DNA of 12,855 bases from Ruminococcaceae bacterium UBA1448. GTDB lineage: Bacteria; Bacillota; Clostridia; Oscillospirales; Ruminococcaceae. The notes below the pieces were generated by a model. The model was given only the letters and a program-made list of their open reading frames with translations, did no database searches and was not told the DNA's origin. The translations under genes were made by a program, and so were the position numbers. The stretch covers positions 1-12,855 of the forward strand of contig DCTE01000146.1 of NCBI GenBank assembly GCA_002329405.1. Direction: 5' to 3'. Of the stretch, positions 6,988 to 12,855 are shown one piece after another (the first letter of the stretch is position 1; each line of letters opens with the position of its first letter).

Positions 6988-7018
6988 GGCTTTAAAAAAG
7001 CCACGCTTTAAAAAAGCC
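6988..7018. repeat. Tandem palindromic repeat in the operon leader
   Basis: GGCTTTAAAAAAGCC (6988-7002) is followed by a second copy of its last 14 bases (7005-7018), a 16-bp period. Each copy is itself a small dyad, GGCTTT/AAAGCC. They lie just downstream of the predicted transcription start and could be an operator or weak leader hairpins. Confidence 0.55.
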
Positions 7019-7127
7019 GCAGCAGATTTCATCATTTTCGGATATCAGACCATGATAAGCGTATGATGGTACGGATGATGAGGCAACGATTTATCATTTT
7101 TATGTTCAATTTAAGGAGGAAATCACG

Positions 7128-8804
7128 ATGAAAGCAAAACGAATTCTCACAGCCCTTCTCGCAGCCGGTCTGGTCGTATCGGCCCTGGCATCCTGCAATC
7201 AAAACAGCGGAACAGAAAGCAATTCCGCCGCTGAAAGCCAGACGCAGGCCAATACGAGCGGTGAAACCGCTGAAGTGTCGACCGCTGAAGGTGAAACGGT
7301 CACCCAGCTCACCGAAATTCCCCTGCCGATTGTTGAAGAAAAAATTACCCTCAGCTACTGGTTCCCCTGGGATGCGACCGTTTCCAACGTCGTGACCAAC
7401 AACAACGAGGTCATGTCGGTTCAGAAAATGGAAGAGATTACCAATATTCATATTGATTATATCCATCCGACCATCGGCCAGGAAAAGGAACTGTTCAGCG
7501 TCCTGCTTTCTTCGGGCGATCTGCCGGACATGATGTATCTGGCAAACGGAGTCGAATATCCCGGCGGTATTGTCACCGGTATTTCTGACGGCATGTTTTT
7601 GAACATCAACGATCTGGTCAATCAGTACGCCCCCAATTTCAGCAAATGGCGTCAGTATGATGAGGTTCACCAGAAGGAAACCATCTCGGATGATGGATAT
7701 ATCCTCGGCTTCCCGATGATGAATGATATCCCGGAAGGCGCAAACCTCGGCCTTTGTGTAAGACAGGACTACCTGGACCAGCTGGGGATGGAAGCACCCC
7801 ATACGCTGGATGAAGTACATGATGTCCTGAGCGCGGCAAAGAATGAGCTGGGACTGGCTTCCCCGCTGCTGCTGACCTCCAATGGCGTCTTTTATGATTC
7901 CGCGCTGCTGTCTGCCTTCGGGGTAGGCCGTGAATGGTACCAGAATGACGGGACAGTCTTCTTTGGGCCGATGCAGGAAGGCTATAAAGAATATCTGACC
8001 ATGATGAACCAGTGGTACAATGAAGGGCTGATTGACCCGAACTTTGTATCCAACGCTTTCACGGATGCTCCCACCAATGACCTGCTGGTATCGGATGATG
8101 TGATGATGACAGAAACCTACTGGGGACGTGTCGTCGATGCAATGGTATACAACGGCGTAACCCAGAATGAGGATTTCTGGCTGACACCGATTTCTGCGCC
8201 TGTCCAGAAGGAAGGGGATACCGTCGGGATCCGCATGTACAATTCTCCCATTATGTCCCAGACTGTTCTGACCAAGGACTGCTCTGACCCGGTTGTGGCA
8301 ACCATGTGGCTGGATTATCAGTACACCGAGGATGCGATGATCCTGAACAACTACGGTGTGGAAGGCGAGACCTTCTATTATGATGACAATGGGGATTTCC
8401 AGTTTACCGATCTGATTATGAACAACCCCGACGGTTATAACACAACCGACGCCAATCGCCTGTATATCCGCAGAAACGGTTCCGGCTGGATCAAGTGGGA
8501 ACGCCAGCAGCTGACCAATCCCACGGTCGCCCATAAAGATGAGGTCTGGGCTTACGATATCTGGAGTGCCGACGGAACAGAATGGGTCGTTCCCGCCGTA
8601 ACGATGAATACGGAAGAATCTGCTGAATATCAGTCGCTGTATGCCGATATCAAGACCTACGTGGAAGAAAGTACGGTCGGAATGATTATGGGTACCATGC
8701 CGCTGGATCAGTTTGACGCTTATGTGGAACAGCTCAAGGCAATGGGGATTGAAAGAGTTATTGAGATCGAACAGACTGCACTTGACCGGTATTACGCTCG
8801 TTAA
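7128..8804 (+). CDS. Extracellular solute-binding lipoprotein of an LplA/CUT1-type ABC importer
   Basis: The 558-aa product starts with a lipoprotein signal: MKAKR, a hydrophobic core (6-19) and the lipobox LASC, with Cys23 as the lipidated residue. A low-complexity Ser/Thr/Glu/Ala-rich linker (about 24-60) follows, typical of a surface tether. The mature domain has family-1 binding-protein features: a KITLSYWFPWD opening, a FSVLLSSGDLPDMMYL segment, and an LTMMNQWYNEGLIDPNF segment characteristic of LplA/YtcQ-type proteins. It would be anchored outside the cell and deliver substrate to the two permeases encoded next. An AGGAGG site precedes ATG 7128, and a dedicated promoter lies 150 bp upstream. 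LplA-like proteins are usually annotated for oligosaccharides, often uronic-acid-rich, but few ligands are proven. The citrate lyase genes in the same operon raise the possibility of a carboxylate or acidic-sugar ligand. A hairpin after the stop may help keep this gene expressed above the permeases. Confidence 0.92.
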   Translation: MKAKRILTALLAAGLVVSALASCNQNSGTESNSAAESQTQANTSGETAEVSTAEGETVTQLTEIPLPIVEEKITLSYWFPWDATVSNVVTNNNEVMSVQKMEEITNIHIDYIHPTIGQEKELFSVLLSSGDLPDMMYLANGVEYPGGIVTGISDGMFLNINDLVNQYAPNFSKWRQYDEVHQKETISDDGYILGFPMMNDIPEGANLGLCVRQDYLDQLGMEAPHTLDEVHDVLSAAKNELGLASPLLLTSNGVFYDSALLSAFGVGREWYQNDGTVFFGPMQEGYKEYLTMMNQWYNEGLIDPNFVSNAFTDAPTNDLLVSDDVMMTETYWGRVVDAMVYNGVTQNEDFWLTPISAPVQKEGDTVGIRMYNSPIMSQTVLTKDCSDPVVATMWLDYQYTEDAMILNNYGVEGETFYYDDNGDFQFTDLIMNNPDGYNTTDANRLYIRRNGSGWIKWERQQLTNPTVAHKDEVWAYDIWSADGTEWVVPAVTMNTEESAEYQSLYADIKTYVEESTVGMIMGTMPLDQFDAYVEQLKAMGIERVIEIEQTALDRYYAR

Positions 8805-8812
8805 TTTTGGTA

Positions 8813-8847
8813 AAAGATCCGGCGGTGGTTTTCTGCCCCGGATCTTT
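8813..8847 (+). terminator. Intercistronic hairpin between binding protein and permease
   Basis: AAAGATCCGG (8813-8822) and CCGGATCTTT (8838-8847) form a perfect 10-bp stem around a 15-nt loop, 8 bp after the binding-protein stop. Only three T end the stem, followed by ATTG, so it is probably a leaky terminator or a 3' mRNA stabiliser. Such elements are common after binding-protein genes and give less permease than binding protein. Confidence 0.6.
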
Positions 8848-8881
8848 ATTGTCCACAATTTTCAGGGAAAGAGGGATTTTT

Positions 8882-9832
8882 TTGAAAAATGTATCTGTGA
8901 GCGCTCCTGCGGTACAGAAAAAAACGTTTGCGGATAGAGTCCGGCTGGAGATCAGGACCAGCGGCGCATTGTATATTATGGCACTGCCGGTCATCCTGTA
9001 TTACCTGCTGTTCCGGTATATCCCGATGTTTGGTACCGTCATGGCATTTCAGAAATTCAATATCGCCAAAGGTATTTTTGGAAGCCCATGGATTGGATTT
9101 GATAACTTTATCACCTTTTTTAACAGCTATTATTTTGTCCGGCTGCTGCGCAACACCGTTTTGATCAGCCTTACGGACCTGGTCTTCAATTTCCCAGCGC
9201 CGATTATCTTTGCTTTGCTGCTCAATGAAGTAAACAACAGGTGGTTTAAAAAGACGGTACAGACCATCAGTTACATGCCGTACTTTGTCTCGATCGTTGT
9301 CCTTTGCGGCCTGGTGATCGACTTTTGCCAGGCAGGCGGTGTAATCAGCAATGCCTTTTCCCTTTTGTTTGGGGAATCGGTCAATCTGATGAGTAAACCG
9401 GAATACTTCCGCACCATTTTCGTCGGCTCCAATATCTGGCAGGGGCTGGGGTATGGCTCCATTGTCTATATCGCCGCCCTGACCAGCGTCGACCAGGAAC
9501 TGTATGAAGCCGCGGTTATCGACGGCGCGGGACGCTGGAAACAAACGATACATATTACCATCCCCAGCATCATGCCGACCATTATCATCCTGCTGATCCT
9601 GCGGATGGGTTCCATTTTGGACGTAGGATACGAAAAGGTCATGCTGCTGTACAATCCTGCAACCTATGAAACGGCTGACGTTATCTCCACCTTTGTTTAC
9701 CGCAAGGGCTTTGTCGACTATGACTATAGTTACTCGACCGCTGTTGGCCTGTTTAATTCGGTTATCAACCTTTGCCTGCTGACACTGACCAACTATGTCA
9801 GCCGCAGGGCAGGTGAAATCAGTCTGTTCTGA
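8882..9832 (+). CDS. ABC importer permease, LplB / YteP type
   Basis: The 316-aa inner-membrane permease begins with LEIRTSGALYIMALPVILYYLLFRYIPMFGTVMAFQKFN, the standard opening of LplB-like proteins with the first transmembrane helix and FRYIPM loop. About six membrane segments can be traced. The EAA loop that docks the ATPase reads EAAVIDGAGRWKQTIHITIP (209-228), with the conserved glycine at 215. The start chosen is TTG at 8882, preceded by GAGGG at 6 nt and giving the MKNVSVSAP N-terminus; the frame is open to 8807, but that start would lie 2 bp after the previous stop and would cross the intercistronic hairpin. It pairs with the next gene, whose start is 17 bp downstream, to form the heterodimeric channel. 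No ATPase gene is present, so a shared MsmX/UgpC-type ATPase encoded elsewhere is expected. Confidence 0.92.
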   Translation: MKNVSVSAPAVQKKTFADRVRLEIRTSGALYIMALPVILYYLLFRYIPMFGTVMAFQKFNIAKGIFGSPWIGFDNFITFFNSYYFVRLLRNTVLISLTDLVFNFPAPIIFALLLNEVNNRWFKKTVQTISYMPYFVSIVVLCGLVIDFCQAGGVISNAFSLLFGESVNLMSKPEYFRTIFVGSNIWQGLGYGSIVYIAALTSVDQELYEAAVIDGAGRWKQTIHITIPSIMPTIIILLILRMGSILDVGYEKVMLLYNPATYETADVISTFVYRKGFVDYDYSYSTAVGLFNSVINLCLLTLTNYVSRRAGEISLF

Positions 9833-9849
9833 GGAAGGGGAGCTGCATT

Positions 9850-10731
9850 ATGGCTATGGTAGAAAGAAAAACACTGAGCCGCAGGGTATTCCTGGCTGCC
9901 AATACCCTGCTGCTGATTTTGATCGCATTTGTCTGTTTCGCGCCTTTTTTGCATGTATTTATGGCGTCCATTTCCGATCCTGCGCTGGTTGAAGCAAACC
10001 ACAGCATCATTCTCTGGCCTTTGGGAAAAGTATCTCCCAAAGCATATGAACTGGTATTCAAAAACGATAATATCTTTATCGGTTACCGGAATACCCTGTT
10101 TTATGTCATTGTCGGTACCGTCCTGAGCGCCTTTCTTTCGCTGCTGGCCGGTTACGTTATGTCCCGTAAACGCTGCCGCTGGCGCAATGGCTTTGCCTTT
10201 TTCATCACCTTTACGATGATGTTTCACGCGGGCATGATCCCGACCTTTATTATGGTCAAAAACTACGGGCTGGTGAATACCCGCTGGGCAGTCATCCTGC
10301 CGACCGCGGTATCGGTTTACAATACAATTATTATGCGGACTTCTATCGCCGCGGTTCCGGATTCACTGGAAGAATCCGCCCATATCGACGGAGCTGGGGA
10401 CTGGGTTATCCTCTTTCGGATTATTTTCCCGCTGGTCAAATCCACCTTTGCGGTCATCGTTTTGTTTTATGCGGTTTCCAAGTGGAACTCCTGGTTTGAA
10501 GCCATGATTTATCTGACCCAGAGAAGGGATCTCTATCCTTTGCAGTTGTTCCTGCGGGAGATACTGGTTCAGGCAAAGGCCGCCTCGAGTGCGGACAGTG
10601 ACGTCGTGCTGTATGAGACACTACAAAAATATGCGACAATTATTGTGTCGACCCTGCCGATTCTGTGTGTCTATCCCTTTGTACAGAAGTATTTTGTCCA
10701 GGGCGTTATGATTGGTTCGGTCAAGGGTTAA
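9850..10731 (+). CDS. ABC importer permease, LplC / YtcP type
   Basis: The 293-aa second permease has a Lys/Arg-rich cytoplasmic start (MAMVERKTLSRRVF), a first membrane helix LLLILIAFVCFAPFLHVFMASI, and about six segments in all. The EAA loop reads ESAHIDGAGDWVILFRIIFP (175-194), with the central Ala replaced by Ser, a common variant in this subfamily. FMMFHAGMIPTFIMVKNYGLVNTRWAVILP and a C-terminal PFVQKYFVQGVMIGSVKG are signatures of the YtcP/LplC family. The ribosome site AAGGGGAG stands 7 nt before ATG 9850. It partners the preceding LplB-like permease. The citD start lies only 51 bp after its stop with no strong terminator between, which supports cotranscription with citrate lyase. Confidence 0.92.
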   Translation: MAMVERKTLSRRVFLAANTLLLILIAFVCFAPFLHVFMASISDPALVEANHSIILWPLGKVSPKAYELVFKNDNIFIGYRNTLFYVIVGTVLSAFLSLLAGYVMSRKRCRWRNGFAFFITFTMMFHAGMIPTFIMVKNYGLVNTRWAVILPTAVSVYNTIIMRTSIAAVPDSLEESAHIDGAGDWVILFRIIFPLVKSTFAVIVLFYAVSKWNSWFEAMIYLTQRRDLYPLQLFLREILVQAKAASSADSDVVLYETLQKYATIIVSTLPILCVYPFVQKYFVQGVMIGSVKG

Positions 10732-10743
10732 AAAAGGCCTGTC

Positions 10744-10759
10744 ATCGGGATGACCCGAT
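10744..10759 (+). other. Small hairpin just before citD
   Basis: ATCGGG (10744-10749) and CCCGAT (10754-10759) form a 6-bp stem with an ATGA tetraloop, 8 nt ahead of the citD ribosome site (AAAGGA, 10767-10772). It has no T tract, so it is not a terminator. It may mark an mRNA processing point or tune citD translation; chance is also possible. Confidence 0.35.
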
Positions 10760-10782
10760 ACATCCAAAAGGAAGATATGTTT

Positions 10783-11082
10783 ATGAAGATTGTAAAAAAT
10801 GCGGCTGCCGGAACTATGGAATCCAGCGATATTCTGGTCACGGTCCAGCCCGCGGAACAGGGGATTACGATCGACCTGACCAGCTCGATCGAGGAACAGT
10901 TTGGACGGCAGATTCGCCAGGTCATCCGTGAGACACTGGGGTGTCTGGGGGTGGAAAATGTTCTGGTAACGGCAGTCGATAAAGGGGCACTCGACTGTAC
11001 AATCCGGGCCAGGGTCGAGACAGCGGTATACCGGGCTGCCGGGGCAGACTGGCCGGAAGTTGACTGGGGGACGTTGTCATGA
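10783..11082 (+). CDS. citD: Citrate lyase acyl carrier protein (gamma subunit)
   Basis: CitD carries the 2'-(5''-phosphoribosyl)-3'-dephospho-CoA prosthetic group, on which acetyl and citryl groups are bound during citrate cleavage. The 99-aa product matches the family length. The signature MKIVKNAAAGTMESSD places Ser14 at the attachment position described for Klebsiella CitD, and SSIEEQFG, DKGALDCTIRAR and VETAVYRA are conserved. Starting at ATG 10783 puts this serine exactly at 14; an ATG at 10777 would add two residues and shares the AAAGGA site. The open extension to 10750 is rejected because it enters the upstream hairpin and lacks family similarity. The stop codon overlaps the citE start by 4 bp (ATGA), so the two are translationally coupled. 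Modification needs CitG and CitX and acetylation needs CitC, none of which is in the window; they may lie downstream or elsewhere. Confidence 0.95.
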   Translation: MKIVKNAAAGTMESSDILVTVQPAEQGITIDLTSSIEEQFGRQIRQVIRETLGCLGVENVLVTAVDKGALDCTIRARVETAVYRAAGADWPEVDWGTLS

Positions 11083-11993
11083 GTGTCGTAAAAAACAGAT
11101 TGAGACGGACGATGCTGTTTATACCGGGAAATAATCCGGGGATGCTGCGGGACTGCCATATTTATGGCGCGGATTGCATCATGCTGGATCTGGAGGATAG
11201 TGTCTCCATTTATGAAAAGGATTCAGCCCGTTTTCTGGTGTATCATGCGCTTCGTACCCTGGATTATGGCGATGTGGAGATACTGGTCCGGATCAACAGT
11301 TTACAGGATGGGGGCGTCGCGGACCTGGAAGCGATTGTCCCGCTGGGAAAAGCCATCATCCGCCTTCCCAAAACCGAAACGCCTGAAGATGTCCTTGCCT
11401 GTGAGCGGGAGATCGCACGGATTGACGCGGCACATGGGCTTGAAGTGGGAAGCACAGGGATGATGGCGGCAATTGAATCGGCCGAAGGCGTATTAAATGC
11501 GCTGGCAATTGCACGTTCGAGCAGCCGGCTGATCGGTTTGGCCCTGGGGGCGGAAGACTATGTCACCGATCTGAAAACGACCCGGTCGGTTGACGGGACA
11601 GAGCTGTTTTTTGGACGCAGTATGATTCTGCATGCTGCGCGGGCGGCGGGAATTGCTGCCATTGACTGTGTCTACAGCAATGTCAATGATGAAGACGGAC
11701 TGGTCCAGCAGACAAAGCTGATTCATACCATGGGGTTTGACGGCAAAAGCATCATCAATCCCCGTCAGATTGAACCTGTCCACCGTGTTTTTACCCCTAC
11801 CCAAAAAGATATTGATCAGGCGGTCGCCATTATCTGTGCGCTGGAAGAAGCACGCGCGAAAGGCTCCGGGGTCATCTCTCTGAATGGGAAGATGGTGGAC
11901 CGTCCAATTGTCCTGCGGGCAGTGTATCAGCTGGAACTGGCCAGGGCAGCCGGTGTCTGGTCTGACCCGGATCTGGTCATCCCGCAGCTGTAA
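11079..11993 (+). CDS. citE: Citrate lyase beta subunit (citryl-ACP lyase)
   Basis: CitE cleaves citryl-ACP to oxaloacetate and acetyl-ACP. The 304-aa product has the full HpcH/HpaI aldolase-type barrel. It opens with RLRRTMLFIPGNNPGML (7-23), continues with LDLEDSV (36-42) and VRIN with Arg71, and has RLPKTE with Lys98 and AAIESAEG with Glu133 and Glu136. GAEDY (157-161) supplies the acidic residues expected to bind Mg2+ with the substrate. The Arg- and Glu-rich active-site set is intact. Downstream GFDGKSIINPRQIEPVHRVFTPT is also typical of the family. The start overlaps the citD stop by 4 bp. The LRRTMLFIPG opening and the operon order D-E-F distinguish it from malyl-CoA/citramalyl-CoA lyase CitE-like proteins, which usually stand alone. 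It should assemble with CitD and CitF in the cytoplasm. Confidence 0.95.
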   Translation: MSVVKNRLRRTMLFIPGNNPGMLRDCHIYGADCIMLDLEDSVSIYEKDSARFLVYHALRTLDYGDVEILVRINSLQDGGVADLEAIVPLGKAIIRLPKTETPEDVLACEREIARIDAAHGLEVGSTGMMAAIESAEGVLNALAIARSSSRLIGLALGAEDYVTDLKTTRSVDGTELFFGRSMILHAARAAGIAAIDCVYSNVNDEDGLVQQTKLIHTMGFDGKSIINPRQIEPVHRVFTPTQKDIDQAVAIICALEEARAKGSGVISLNGKMVDRPIVLRAVYQLELARAAGVWSDPDLVIPQL

Positions 11994-12021
11994 AAGTCTC
12001 AGAACAGGTTTTTGAAAAGGA

Positions 12022-12855
12022 ATGAAGACAGGTATGGAAGATATACAGAAACTCTTTCCGATGCTGCCGGCTCTGCATGGCAATTTTATTTCGGACCCCG
12101 ACGTCAAAAATCCAATGTATTATACAAGCCGGCACGACCGGCTGAATAAAATAGTACCGTCTTTGGAACAGGCAATCCGCCTGACTGGACTGAAAGACGG
12201 GATGACAATTTCCTTCCATCATCATTTTCGCAATGGGGACTATATCGTCAACCTGGTCGTGGACAAGCTGGCGGAGATGGGGTTTCAGAATCTGACGTTG
12301 GCCGCAAGCTCCCTCAGCAGCATCCATACACCGCTGATCCGGCATATCCGCAACGGCGTTATCACCCGGATTGAAACCAGCGGCCTGCGTGGCGAGCTGG
12401 CGGATGCGGTCTCCCATGGGCTGATGGATGTCCCGATTGTCTTTCGGTCGCATGGCGGACGGGCGTATGCGATTGAAACAGGGGAACTGAAGATAGACGT
12501 CGCCTTTCTGGGGGCGCCCAGCTGCGATCCTTCCGGCAATGCAAACGGCTATTCCCGGGACGGCAGCGACAGCATTTCCTGCGGCTCCCTGGGATATGCG
12601 CGGGTGGATGCCATATTTGCAAAAAAGGTGGTTATTTTAACCAACCATATTGTCCCCTATCCCAACGCACCGTTTGGCATTGCAGAAAATGATGTCGACT
12701 ATATCGTGGAGGTCAGCCAGATCGGAGACCCTGCCGGGATTATGAGCGGTGCGACCCGTTATACCAAAAACCCAAAAGAACTGCTGATCGCCCGTATGGC
12801 GGCCGATGTCATCGAAGCGAGCGGGAAATTTGCCGATGGCTTTTCGATGCAGACG
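12022..12855 (+). CDS. citF: Citrate lyase alpha subunit (citrate:acetyl-ACP transferase), 3' end outside window
   Basis: CitF swaps acetyl for citryl on CitD. The frame is open from ATG 12022 to the window edge (278 codons), against about 510 for a full protein, so only the first half is seen. Family sequence includes GLKDGMTISFHHHFRNGD (56-73), NLTLAASSLSSIH (90-102), TRIETSGLRGELAD (115-128), VFRSHGGR (140-147), IDVAFLGAPSCDPSGNANGY (158-177), CGSLGYARVDA, GATRYTKNPKELLIAR and GFSMQT at the edge. A second in-frame ATG at 12034 is possible: the AAAAGG site is only 1 nt from the first ATG but about 11-13 nt from the second, so the exact start is uncertain. The gap to citE is 28 bp. The N-terminal leader before the conserved part is somewhat shorter than in the enterobacterial protein as I recall it, and a few residues (DGSDSIS, 180-186) appear inserted before CGSLGYA. 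Confidence 0.94.
   Translation, partial: MKTGMEDIQKLFPMLPALHGNFISDPDVKNPMYYTSRHDRLNKIVPSLEQAIRLTGLKDGMTISFHHHFRNGDYIVNLVVDKLAEMGFQNLTLAASSLSSIHTPLIRHIRNGVITRIETSGLRGELADAVSHGLMDVPIVFRSHGGRAYAIETGELKIDVAFLGAPSCDPSGNANGYSRDGSDSISCGSLGYARVDAIFAKKVVILTNHIVPYPNAPFGIAENDVDYIVEVSQIGDPAGIMSGATRYTKNPKELLIARMAADVIEASGKFADGFSMQT

Noticed and set aside
7032..8858. A 608-codon open frame on the minus strand
   Set aside because: It lies opposite the solute-binding protein, whose lipoprotein signal, ribosome site and family motifs are clear. The antisense translation is rich in His, Ile and Gly with no recognisable domain or ribosome site; it is a by-product of codon usage in the real gene.
1..12855. CRISPR array, tRNA or rRNA genes, phage attachment sites
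   Set aside because: I looked for regularly spaced repeats, cloverleaf-like sequences and conserved rRNA stretches and saw none. The only tandem repeat is the two-copy element at 6988-7018.

Overview
The window looks like chromosomal DNA of a low-to-mid GC, Gram-positive anaerobe, most likely a gut or rumen type Clostridia (Oscillospiraceae or Lachnospiraceae-like). The grounds are strong AGGAGG-type ribosome sites, a large membrane-anchored AraC/YesN-type regulator next to an LplA/LplB/LplC-type ABC importer without its own ATPase, a lipoprotein signal peptide on the binding protein, and citrate lyase genes. The taxon is an inference from gene style; no rRNA or other marker is present.

Layout. 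(1) 1-850 is a scar: an AT-rich stretch, the C-terminal third of an IS256-family transposase, and directly behind it a headless and tailless esterase fragment ending at a 19-bp perfect hairpin. (2) 1010-2161 is an intact PrpF-family isomerase (383 aa, candidate catalytic Lys66 and Cys100), convergent with a LysR-type regulator (3109-2201, minus). (3) An intact esterase D-type serine hydrolase (4098-3271, minus) has its own terminator hairpin and is divergent from the next block. (4) 4480-6813 encodes a 777-aa two-TM sensor/AraC-family regulator, preceded by an extended -10 promoter and closed by a strong intrinsic terminator. (5) A second promoter (6946-6974), with several operator-like repeats around it, drives a probable long operon: solute-binding lipoprotein, two CUT1/LplB-LplC-like permeases, then citD, citE and citF. 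citF runs off the right edge at 12855.

How it may work. The membrane regulator probably senses an extracellular ligand and activates the importer operon. The importer genes are followed within about 50 bp by citDEF, the acyl carrier protein, beta and alpha subunits of citrate lyase, which splits citrate to acetate and oxaloacetate. This placement suggests that the imported compound is citrate, a related tri- or dicarboxylate, or a conjugate yielding one. The PrpF-family isomerase acts on aconitate-like acids in its known relatives, and an esterase lies beside it, so the whole stretch could be an organic-acid acquisition and fermentation island. The substrate is not proven by sequence: the importer family is usually annotated for oligosaccharides, and no ATPase, aconitase, citrate lyase ligase (citC) or prosthetic-group genes (citX, citG) lie inside the window.

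No tRNA, rRNA, CRISPR array or intact mobile element was seen.
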